NCBI GenBank assembly: GCA_024741835.1
Contig: JAENRP010000033.1
Span: 92,418 to 156,417 of the forward strand
DNA from: Diplocarpon mali
Taxonomy: Eukaryota; Ascomycota; Leotiomycetes; Helotiales; Drepanopezizaceae
DNA length: 64,000 nt
Direction: 5' to 3'
A program made the position numbers and the translations under genes. The notes under the pieces were generated by a model that worked only from the letters and a program-made list of their open reading frames with translations, had not been told where the DNA came from and did not search any database. This document shows, piece by piece, positions 47,385 to 57,813 of this stretch; position 1 is the stretch's first letter, and each line of letters opens with the position of its first letter.

Positions 47385-49614
47385 GGACGTCGGGGGCCGA
47401 TCAGAGATCGGGAGGAGACCATCTCCACCCCCGGAGATCCCTCGTTGCAAGCAACCCATCCGGCGGAAGATCCCAGCCCTCGTCGGTTTGCCGGACTGGA
47501 TCTCTCCCCCTCTCTCGCTATGTCTGCCCACCTACAACACGGACCTGTCGCGAATCCAAATCAAACCCTGAGCAAACACTAATGAATCCACACGAGACTA
47601 TACGCAGACTCTCTGGCACTGTCGCGAGCACGGGCACGTACTTCTCATATGACTGTGTTGTGTATCACGACTACCCGAGTTAGCAAAGCAAGATACCGAG
47701 AACCTTCCCCCCCCCCCCTCAAGCAGGTGAAGATCGGGAAAAGCTCCATTTTCCGTTCCGTGCTGACCGCTCTCCCGAATCCTGCAACGCCATCACTTCC
47801 CTGACGCAAGAGAAATGCCACATCGGATCGAGTCTCACAGGTGCGACTCTCCCACCCCAGAAGCCACCTCTGGCTCAGGCTCTCCTGGGCTCAAGACGAG
47901 CGTCTGGAGCTTTTTTTCTTCCTTCTCCCTTCTCCCTCCCCCCTCTCCTCCCCCTCCCTGCCCGGAATCGCTTCCATCTCTTCTTCGCCCGTTTCGCTCG
48001 GGACGGCATACCCCCCGCTTGATTTTCAGTATGCACCGCCGGGGTAAGTCGATCTCGGCTCTGTCTTGGCGTGTTTGGTCTGCTGTCGTGGGCGTATATA
48101 GGAAATTGGACCGGGGCTGGGCGTGGGGTAAGAAGGTTTGCGACGGCGCGGGACTTGCCAAGCTTAGAGTTTCTTCTTCTTTATGAAATCGGTTGATCGA
48201 GACCTGCTTTGTGATGTCTACCTGGGTGGCTCCCACCTTCCCCTCAAGGCGGGCGGGACTATGTTGTCGCCGAAGAAGAAAAGAAGAGAAAGACAAGACC
48301 AGGAAGACGGCGAGAGCGGGCGGAGAGCTCTCATCACCAGCTGTGGTGCGGAGGTTGACTCCCGCGCCACCTTGACCTCCGTTCCAGCCCTCGACTCTTT
48401 CTCGTCCTCCCAGCCGACTAGGACCGATCAGGATGGCGTCGCTGCGTCGGCTGGGCGCGCCGCCCCGTTCCCGGTGAATCACCGCGAGGGTCGCGGCCAG
48501 GCGCAAGACAACACAGCACGACGGGAGTTCCAGCTTCGGTCCGTCCCGCTCCCCCCGCCGTCAGAGCACGCGAGCTGGGCCGGCCGAGAGCGAGCAGAGA
48601 AGAAGAGAGCAAGGACGGAGAGGAAGAAGAGGAGGCGAGCGGTAGCTGGACTCGAGGGTAGGGATACCGTGCAACCTGATCACGGTGATTCTTGCGACAG
48701 GACATGCTTCCCCCCGCACTGGCAGATCTCTCCGACGCGTAGACATCTCCAGGGAGGGAAAGTTGCAAGGCGACCGATCCGGCTGGCGATCTGGAGGAAG
48801 ATGCCGGCGTTGCAGCACGGCTTTGCGAAGAAGGGACGGGTGTCGGAGAGTTGAGCCGCGGGTCGTTATATAAACACGTGTGTGTTGTGTGTGTGGGGGG
48901 TAGATTTGTGTTATGCATGTGTTATATGTACGTGGAATATGTGTGGGTGTGGGTGTAAAGCGAGCAACTATCCACCCCCCAACAAGTGCGCCAGCCGTAA
49001 ACTGTTCCAGACCAGAGCTTGGAGTGTTTCTAGCCGCAAGGCGGCACAAGCAAGGGGATTTTGCAATCCCATCCGCGGCCTCGACCTCGATAACCACTTG
49101 CTCAGGCTCGATTACCGTGGTAGAGAACTGGGTTGGTCTGACCGTTTTACGACCGCCGTCGGAGCTGACCCCTGTGCCTCAGCTGCAGAATCCCGCGAGT
49201 TGAAGCTCGACTGATGGTTCGGGTAGATAGGGGGGCCCGAATGCTTAACAGTATGAATTTCACACCTTCAACTCTGCTGATGTGAGCAAGGCTCCCAGGC
49301 GCGGGGATCATCCTCGTCGCTCGGAGTGGTACTGTACCATAGACCGTATAGTGCGTAGTGTCAAGCAAAGTAGAGTGAGTCCCCACCCGATCTGAAAGTC
49401 AAAATCCACGCCAACGTAACGGCGAGCACGGGTCTGGTCTGGGGAAGTTTGAGCCCGGGCCTCGCTCATCTAGGTAAGCTCCGCCCATCCAAGGTCCAAG
49501 GTATCCAAGGTATATGCTGCGTGGTCCTACGTGGGAATCTGGAACAGACAGGAGCTGCGTTTGAAACGCACGACAAACATCTCGAGTGAGAGGGTTATTC
49601 CCTGCGTAGGACTT

Positions 49615-49654
<40 letters not shown>

Positions 49655-49661
49655 CCTCTTC
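49615..49661. repeat. (CT)n microsatellite
   Basis: About 17 CT units followed by CCTCCCTCTTCTCCCCC. It is pyrimidine-rich on the plus strand. Confidence 0.9.
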
Positions 49662-49879
49662 TCCCCCATCCGTACCGGACGTTTCTCGGATCGACGAGAC
49701 AGTGCGAGGGTTCTGCTGTTGGGTTTTGGTCATCTATCCCATGTGCTGCAGCAGGCATCGTTTGTTTCACATCGGCTGTTCGAATGCTGCATCGATTGCT
49801 TGCGGCTGTCACTGCAGCTGTTGAATAGGATCAGGATCCTACCTGAGTGCTCCTGTCTCGTAGTCTCAGCCCTTTCTCC

Positions 49880-49938
49880 TCTCTCTCTCTCTTTCTCTCT
49901 CTCCCCCCCTCTCTCTCCCCCCTCCCTCTCTCTCTCCC
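49880..49938. repeat. Imperfect CT-rich microsatellite
   Basis: CT units interrupted by CCCCCC, TTT and CCCTCCCT. It is a second pyrimidine tract about 220 bp after the first. Confidence 0.85.
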
Positions 49939-50772
49939 CGAGGGAATCCCCTCTCCGATCGCTGCTCGAAGTCTGCCATGGCCGATGGACGATCCGGATG
50001 CCCAGGACGTATAGCAGCGGTGCTCATATACACAGTCAAGAGAGTGCTTGTGGGTAGGTGGGGTGTAGGGTGTAGGGTGTAGGGTGTCCGGAGTCGATGT
50101 TCGATGTGCCACGATCAGCCAAGTGGCATAATCCAAGCTAGACCCGTTACGGCGCTCGGCGGGGGGCGGTCAGAAGCGGCTTGTCCAAAGATTGGCTGGC
50201 GATCATGATTAAGAGGGGCGGGGGCAAGAAGTGTGAGGGGGAGCGGGGAGAGATGGTCGCGGAACTCTCGTCTTGGTCTGGCCGGGATTGTTCTCAATTT
50301 CACTTTCTTACGCTGCAGAGGAGATGCGTCAGGAAAGCTAAAGTCCAGGTCAAGTCCGTGGATATCTCTGTGCAGTCAGACGTCGGGTGGACTGGGCGTG
50401 GGCGGGATCGACGACGGCTAAGCACCAGCACTTCGGACTGTTCAACAAGCAAGCCGCTTGGCCGCGCTCACCTGTTTCTCGGCTCGGTCGGTATCTCACG
50501 GTCGGTATCTCACGGTCGGACGTTCTCTTCAACACCACATCGACCTGGCCCGAGTCTGGTGCAGAGAGTGACGATTCCCCGGCCAGACCCAACTTCGGGA
50601 TCTACAGGATACGGGGAATTCCTCGAGTAAATAAGCTCCCAGCCCTCGCTTCCCCCCCGCCTCGCCAACTCGAATCATGCCATGTAAAGCTCTGTCGAGG
50701 TCTGCTTCGTACAGAGTGCGGGAAACTATCGAACAGTGGATATCAGATCGCAGATATAGCACAAATCACACA

Positions 50773-50870
50773 TGTAGCGTTGACTGCATGGAAAGTACAG
50801 CAACTATAGCATCTATAGCATCTATAGCACATACAACACCTGTAGCATTGACCGTATGGAAAGTACAGCA
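50773..50870. repeat. 30-bp direct repeat with CTATAGCAT spacer
   Basis: TGTAGCRTTGACYGYATGGA plus AAGTACAGCA occurs at 50773-50802 and 50841-50870. The copies differ at three positions, all transitions. Between them CTATAGCAT/CTATAGCAC repeats about three times. Confidence 0.85.
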
Positions 50871-51290
50871 TCGAGAGCGGAATATGATCCAGTCTCGCTC
50901 TCTCGCCAACTCGACGTATGGTGTCGATGATATGGTCACCTCCCGCGTGCCGTGGGTGCTATATATACCCGGGAAACTCTGTACAGACTTTCGAGGCCGC
51001 AATCATCACCAATCCCCTCTCCTCAAGCTCGACCCAGCCCTGGACCTGCAGCGAGCATCTTATCTCCACCTTATGCGATAAGCCGTTGCTTTGGACCTTG
51101 GCCCGATGCCAAAAGAAAAAACAAAACCCCAAACAAAGGCCCTCTCCCCATCCCCATCCCCATCCCCCTGCCCGGTGGTCTCGTCTCAGGTGCGGGTGCT
51201 GCCATCGCGCGCCCTCGTCCATCCCTTCTCCCTAACCCCTCCCCCATCATCGACGGTATAATAAACACCTTGACATCGTACAACGGCAAA

Positions 51291-51345
51291 ACAGAAAGAA
51301 AGAAAGAAAGAAAAAAAGAAAGAAAGAAAGAAAAAAAGAAAAAAC
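51291..51345. repeat. (AAAG)n microsatellite
   Basis: GAAA units with AAAAAAAG interruptions, about 300 bp upstream of the PPS1 start codon and probably in its promoter or 5' leader. Confidence 0.9.
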
Positions 51346-51628
51346 ATTCCACACGCTGGCCGTTCCCCAGGAGCGGGCAAAATCACACCAGTCAAATCAT
51401 CCAAATCGCCGCTTTCTCTCCCAAGAAACCGGTCGACGAGCTCGGAACTTCATCTTCAATCTCGTCCCGTAGTAGGGCACCCCCTCCCCCTCTTCTTGCG
51501 CAAGCCGTCTCATCCCTCGCCAGGCTGTCTTGCCGGGGATTGCAAACCTCGTCGTTCCTTGCATGCAGTGCTCAAGTACTTAGGGGAGAGCTGGCTGCGT
51601 TGCACTGGCGGCTACACCTTTGCTCCCG

Positions 51629-53796
51629 ATGGCGACAATTGCTCTGCCCCGAATGCCCTCGGGGCACACACGACCTTCCTCCCCGCATCCATTGACCACC
51701 AATCTCTCCCTCGACAGCATCAATACGTCCGCAGCATGTCCTATCCCGATCCCCAACAAGTTCCTACCGGTCTGTCCACCCGGCCCGGCGCCCTCGGAGA
51801 AGCCCGATACCCCGCCTCAGTCACCACCCGCGAAGGAGCTGACGCCGCAGTCGCGCTCCCTCCTGTACCCGCCCGACAACTACAAGTCGCGAAGCATCGG
51901 CGCCGCGACGCTTTACGAGATCGATGCGGACGGCGTCGCGGCGGCCCTCGACCACATCGCCGGGCAGCCTCTGCCGGAACCATCCCAGGTCTTCCCGTGG
52001 TTCCATGGCCTGCACCCGGGCAACCACATTCAACAAGCCTTCTTCATCGCCCGGCGGAAGAATCTGAGGAAGACGCCCCAGTGTCTGCGGGGCTTGACCG
52101 TCGTCAAGGCCGGTGGGGACCTGAGCTGCTCCAGGCTGAAGGGTGCAATTGCTCCCCAGGAGTTTCTGCTGCAAGATGCGGACGGAGCTCTGTTTCGCGA
52201 GGTGGATCCCCTGGAGGGCTTTTCGGTGCGCAACTTCCAGATCCAAGCGGCAAAATCAGCCATGCTGTCGGATATCCTGGTCTACGGCGACGATCCGTCC
52301 GAGGTGGACAAGTTGGCGAGGGATGTTGCAGCCGCGCAGCAGGCCTGGCGGCAGATGCACCACGAGAGGGGCCATGACATCTTGCGCTACAACACCTTCG
52401 TCTGCACATCCCCGTTCGGGGAGTTGGAGGAGAAACACCCCGGAATCATCTGCACCGATTCTCGGGGTCGGAGGACGGGCAGGGTGATGGATTTCTTCCA
52501 CCAGGAACGGATGGAGATGTGCACCATGACCAAAGCGTCGGAAATCCACCACAATGTGTTCTTGGGGCCGACGCCGGATGCAAACATCGATCCGGCACTG
52601 CGGGCCCGTGACGAGCAGTTTGATATCCTCGTCGAGTGCAGCGACCTTGGCCGGCTCAATCCCCTCTCGCTCAAGGCACTTGCGGAGAGCCCCGGAGACG
52701 AGGGCCCCGCGCATCTCGAGTTCCCCTCCTCTGGCAGCATCATGCCGCCCACCTGGTCGCACTTCGAGGTCGACGGTCTGCTGGAGACGTGCAGCTGGCT
52801 TTACAACCTCTCGCATGGCATCCTCCCCCCTCCCACGTCGCAAGAGAATGATGCCGAGGGCGACTCGCCCATGCCTGCTCCCTCGGCCCCGACTAAGATC
52901 CGAGAGAGGAAGATTCTGATCCACTGCACCGATGGGTACACAGAGTCGAGCCTTCTCGGCCTCGCGTACTTCACTTACGCGACGGGGCTCCCGATCCCCT
53001 CGGCCTGGCTGGATCTCCACGTGTCCAAGCACCGGAACTTCTTCGCCTACCCATCGGACGTCTCTCTCCTCACCACTATAGCTCCTCGACTGCTCTCCGA
53101 GTCCCCGGTCAACTCCGAGAAATCCCTCGCGGACATTACAGAGCTCGCCAGGGAAGAGCCGGACTGGATCAAGAACATGGACGGCTCCCTTCCCAGCAGG
53201 GTCACCGGGTACATGTATCTGGGCAACCTCGGTCATGCGAACAATCCGGATCTCCTGCGTCGGATGGGCATTCACCAGATTCTGAGCGTCGGAGAGATGG
53301 CCTCGTGGAGAGAGGGCGAGCTGGAAAAATGGGGGCCAGCCAACGTCATGGTTATCCAGCGCGTTCAGGACAACGGCGTCGACCCGCTGTCGGGCGAGTT
53401 TGAGCGGTGTTTGCAATTCATCGGTAAACACGACGCATCTGCCCCCCCCCCCTTTCACCCCTAGATTGCCTCTCGCTAACTCGTTCAGACCGCGGCCGAG
53501 CCAAAGGCACCGCGACGCTTGTCCACTGCCGCGTCGGCGTCTCCCGCTCGGCGACGATCTGCATTGCGGAAGTCATGCGAACACTAGGCTACTCCTTCCC
53601 ACGGGCTTACTGTTTCGTCCGCGCCCGTCGTCTGAATGTCATCATTCAACCCCATCTCCGCTTCTCCTACGAGCTGCTCAAATGGGAAGAGAAGTTACGG
53701 CGCCATTCCAGCAGCGACGGCCGGTTCCGTAGAGAGCTCGAATGGCCCGAGATCGCAAGAGAGGTGGCTGCCATGAACAAGCCGTACGCGAGGTGA
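51629..53796 (+). CDS. PPS1: Dual-specificity protein phosphatase Pps1
   Basis: Tyrosine/serine/threonine phosphatase; the yeast homologue acts in the S-phase checkpoint. Two exons: 51629-53423 and 53489-53796, intron 65 bp with a CTAAC branch site; phase 1 junction, 700 residues. The active-site loop HCRVGVSRSATIC (Cys at about residue 612) lies in the second exon with VMRTLGYSFPRAYCFVRARR after it. A second, degenerate loop lies in the middle: IHCTDGYTESSLLGLAYF (Cys about 433) has the cysteine but Glu where the catalytic Arg should be. Other family segments are FPWFHGLHPGNHIQQAFF, ILRYNTFVCTSPFG and EIHHNVFLGPTPD. The start is the first ATG of the frame; the upstream TTG is not used. Third positions are strongly GC-rich throughout. 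Confidence 0.93.
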
Positions 53797-54823
53797 AACA
53801 CCCCGGCGCCGGTGCATGTGCGATCCCGAGCCTATCTATCCAGGCGTTGACGATTTTACGAGTTACGATATTCTTATACCACATTCTCTTCGGCGAGCCT
53901 CTTGACGAGCGAGGGAATCATCTTACTGGGACATGGGCTACGTATATGGGAGGATGGCAGGCAAGGTGGAAGGAGGGGAAGGAAAGAAGGCCCACTCGGC
54001 TCGGAAAGTTGGATACTTCCTGCAGGATATGGATGCCACTTTTGACAGTACGGGTTGGGCAGTCGTCTCTGCGTGGCGTCAATTGAGGTGAGGTGGATTC
54101 GGATACGGAGGTGAGGCCACATACCTTTTTATTTCGAGGCTCTTCGGTCCTGGCGATGGGATGGGTGTGAATCCGGTTTGCTTGCGAGGCGGCCGAAAAT
54201 AGGTTTCTCGATTGGTGAGCACCCAGGACCATGGATTGACAGGCACGTGGGGCAGAGAACATTCACTTGGACTGAACGAATGATAAGATTTCTTCTACTT
54301 TGGCCCGATGATACCGGGCCTCTTGCATGGACGTAGCTGTACGTGTACGTGACTCTTTCCCGAGGCCAACTTGTCGGAATAGCTTGACGCATTTCGTAGT
54401 TCTCGCAGTCGGCAATGGACGGAGTGGAAAGCTACGCAAAAGCAAGCTACACAGAAAGGTGATGGGGGACGAGATACCTCCTACCTTGTACCTAGAGCCG
54501 ACGGCGATCAGTAGAGGACGAAACCAGAGCTGGTATTTGGTGTTGCTGACTAATGCTACGGGAACCCATCTGCGCGACCGAGGAATCCCCTTGGCTACTA
54601 GCTTATGATACGAAAGTCAAATAGATCCGTAGTTTGGCTCAACCATGCAGTACCTATCTATCGTGTCGATGAATCTTTGCAAACCTTCGAGTCTGGCCGC
54701 TCGGACTACATCGTAGCATCGTAGGCGCCCAACTACACTTGGTGGCGGGTTTAAGTATAGCCTCGCCCTGCAGCTGCAAGCCCCCCGTCACCACAGCATC
54801 GAAAGTCTCCAACGCATTGCAGG
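53797..54823. other. 1-kb intergenic region
   Basis: Between PPS1 and RAD3, both on the plus strand. It contains the 3' flank of the former and promoter of the latter. No open frame with protein character is seen. Confidence 0.6.
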
Positions 54824-57666
54824 ATGAAGTTCAATATTGAGTACGAGGACCTTCGTCGAGGTCTGATTGGCGCTGATAACCCTACGCAGCGATCTCCCTG
54901 TGTTGTTCCCGTACCCAAGCATATATCCAGGCAAGCCGAATCGCAAGACCAGACGCGGACTCGCACTAACATGGCTACAGAACAATATGCGTATGTCTCT
55001 CTCACGCAGTTCAAGGGCAGACTACTGACGATGGCTCCTGGGTCAGCTACATGTGCGATCTCAAGAGTAAGAGCCGTCGTACCAGATCTTTGTATCTGGA
55101 GCTCACTCGCCGTCCTAGGAACGCTCGATGCAGGCGGCCACTGTGTTCTGGAAATGCCCTCGGGGACAGGGAAGACCATCTCTTTACTGTCCCTCATCGT
55201 GGCGTACCAGCAGTACTACCCGGAACACCGCAAGCTGATATACTGCTCACGTGCGTCGCCCGCGAACATTTCGAGATTCTTCTGACTCCGGGCAGGAACC
55301 ATGTCGGAGATTGAGAAGGCTCTCTTCGAACTGAAAAGCCTGATGAAGTACCGGGCGGAACAGCTCGGCCACGCGGAGGAGTTCCGCGGGCTGGGCTTGA
55401 CGAGCAGGAAGAATCTGTGTCTCCATCCGTCTGTGAGGCGTGAGAAGAGTGGCACGGTGGTCGATGCGAGATGCCGCAGCCTGACCGCGGGATTCGTCAA
55501 GGAGAAGAAGGAGAGGGGGGAGGATGTGCCTGTGTGCATCTACCACGACGTGAGGTCCCGGCTCTTGCAGCAAGCAGCGGCTAATACTGGGTAGAACTTG
55601 GACCTGCTGGAGCCGCATGACCTGATTCCCAACGGGGTCTGGACCTTCGACGGGATCCTGAAGTACGGCGAAGAGCACAAGCAATGTCCCTATTTCACTT
55701 CAAGACGGATGGTGTGTCGTCTCGTCCGTACGTCGTCTCGAAGGCCAGTACTTACCTTGACAGATGTCGTTTTGTAACGTCATTATCTACTCCTACCATT
55801 ATCTTCTTGATCCCAAGATTGCAGAGCGAGTATCCAAGGAGCTTTCCAAGGACTGTATCGTCGTCTTTGACGAGGCGCATAACATCGACAACGTCTGTAT
55901 CGAATCTCTCAGCACTGACATCACGGAGGACTCGCTACGGAAGGCAACCAGAGGTGCGCAGAATCTGGAGAAGAAGATTTCCGAGATGAAAGACAGCGAT
56001 GCGGATAAGCTCAAGGACGAGTACGCCAAGCTGGTAGAGGGATTACGGGGTGTGGATGAGGCTCGCGCGGAGGATGCCTTTATGTCCAATCCTGGCAAGT
56101 TCCATCCGTGCTGTCCTGCTACTCCTACTGACAGTTCCCTCAGCTCTTCCCGACGACCTGTTGAAAGAAGCCGTCCCGGGAAACATCAGGAGAGCCGAGC
56201 ATTTCATCGCTTTCCTGATACGCTTCATCGAGTACCTGAAGGTAAGTCTCCCGCACCGCGTCGAGCCCCCCGCTGACTCCCCATAGACGCGGATGAAGGT
56301 CCGACAAGTGATCTCAGAGACCCCTCCTTCGTTCCTGGCCCACCTCAAAGAGTACACCTTCATTGAGAGGAAGCCCTTGCGTTTCTGTGCCGAGCGACTG
56401 ACCTCTCTGGTGCGAACGCTCGAACTGACCAACATCGAAGACTACCAGCCACTGCAAGAGGTTGCAACGTTCGCAACACTGGTGGCAACCTACGAGAGAG
56501 GGTTTGTTCTGATTCTGGAGCCGTACGAGTCGGACACGGCAGAGGTTCCTAACCCGGTGCTTCATTTCGCCTGCTTAGATGCTGCGATTGCCATCAAGCC
56601 AGTCTTCGATCGTTTCAGCTCGGTCATCATCACTTCCGGGACCATATCTCCTCTCGAGATGTACCCCAAGATGCTCGGATTCGCAGCCGTCGTACAAGAA
56701 TCGTATAGCATGACCCTTGCCCGGCGGTCCTTTCTGCCCATGATAGTCACCCGCGGGTCAGACCAGGTCGCCATCTCCTCCGGCTTCCAGGTCCGCAACG
56801 AGCCGTCCGTGGTCCGAAACTACGGGCACCTGCTCACCGAGTTCTCCAAGCTCACCCCGGACGGCATGGTCGTCTTCTTCCCGTCCTACCTGTACATGGA
56901 GTCAATCATCAGCATGTGGCAGGGCATGGGCATCCTCGACGAGGTGTGGAAGTACAAGCTCATCCTCGTCGAGACGCCTGACGCGCAGGAAACGTCCCTG
57001 GCGCTCGAGACGTACCGCACCGCGTGCCAGAATGGCCGCGGCGCCATCCTCCTGTGCGTCGCGCGCGGCAAGGTCAGTGAGGGGATCGACTTCGACCACC
57101 AGTACGGGCGCACGGTGCTCTGCATCGGCGTGCCGTTCCAGTATACCGAGTCCCGCATCCTGAAGGCCCGGCTGGAGTTCCTGCGCGAGAACTACCGTAT
57201 CCGGGAGAACGACTTCCTGTCTTTCGACGCCATGCGACACGCGGCCCAGTGCCTGGGCCGTGTCCTCCGCGGCAAAGACGACTACGGGATCATGGTCCTC
57301 GCCGATCGCAGGTTCCTGAAGAAGAGGAACCAGCTGCCCAAGTGGATCGAGGGTGCGATCCTGGAGTCCGAGGTCAACCTCAGCACCGACATGGCTGTCG
57401 GCACGGCCAAGAAGTTCCTGCGAGGCATGGCCCAGCCGTTCAAGTCGAGCGACCAGGAGGGCATCAGCACCTGGACTCTCCGGGACCTGGAGGCGCACAA
57501 GGAGAAGCAGGAAGAGGAGAGCATCCGGGTGCTGAGACGGGCGCAAGAGACCGACGCGGGCGGGGATCGGGTGATGGGGGCTGGCGCTGCCGACAAGGTG
57601 GCGGGCGTTGATGAGTTTGGATTTGACGACGACGAAGATATGGAGGCGTCGATGATGGGCTTTTAG
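54824..57666 (+). CDS. RAD3: TFIIH DNA helicase Rad3/XPD
   Basis: 5'-3' superfamily 2 iron-sulfur helicase of TFIIH, for nucleotide excision repair and Pol II promoter opening. Ten exons: 54824-54840, 54890-54930, 54981-54990, 55047-55066, 55119-55250, 55296-55549, 55595-55711, 55764-56094, 56144-56241, 56287-57666; phases agree, 799 residues. The start [15 protein letters not shown] is built from two tiny exons. Walker A is EMPSGTGKT with Lys at residue 48, as in yeast Rad3. The four iron-sulfur cysteines sit in RKNLCLH, DARCRSL, VPVCIYH and HKQCPYF. Walker B is [10 protein letters not shown]. Late helicase motifs include [26 protein letters not shown] and [14 protein letters not shown]. The end DFDDDED-type acidic tail is [10 protein letters not shown]. 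Introns 2 and 8 use GC donors (GCAAG). Confidence 0.96.
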
Positions 57667-57813
57667 ATGGGGGAGACGGTCACTCGGGGCTCGATGCTGA
57701 AACCATAGTCTCCAACAAGCTCGGGGCTTCTCTTTGGATGTAGATACCAAAAACAAAATTGTACAACAGGACCCGAATTCTTCACCTGTGGTCTGCCGCC
57801 AATTGAATCTACA
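57667..57813. other. Short convergent 3' gap RAD3 / PRP3
   Basis: 147 bp between two stop codons facing each other. The 3' UTRs are likely to overlap. The base composition changes here from GC-rich to much more balanced. Confidence 0.7.

Larger units (their letters stand above)
47385..51628. other. 4.2-kb gene-free, repeat-rich region
   Basis: No reading frame has family resemblance. Frames at 47815-48854 and 50952-52377 are biased-composition or shadow frames. A possible short exon MHRRG followed by GTAAGT sits at about 48031-48050 but has nothing to join. Repeats are CT tracts (49615-49661, 49880-49938), a 7-bp GTGTAGG run (50064-50086), a 30-bp direct repeat (50773-50870) and an AAAG tract (51291-51345). 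The last few hundred bases are the PPS1 promoter and leader. Confidence 0.6.

Noticed and set aside
47815..48854. Overlapping frames of 123-223 codons
   Set aside because: Lys/Arg/Glu or Pro/Ser-rich on opposite strands with no domain, and no splice partners found.
50064..50086. GTGTAGG repeats considered as interstitial telomere
   Set aside because: The unit is 7 bp and not TTAGGG, and there are only three to four copies.
52256..53458. 400-codon antisense frame over PPS1
   Set aside because: Antisense shadow of GC3-rich coding sequence; the plus strand has the phosphatase signature and family segments.
56902..57756. 284-codon antisense frame over RAD3
   Set aside because: Antisense shadow of GC-rich helicase exon.
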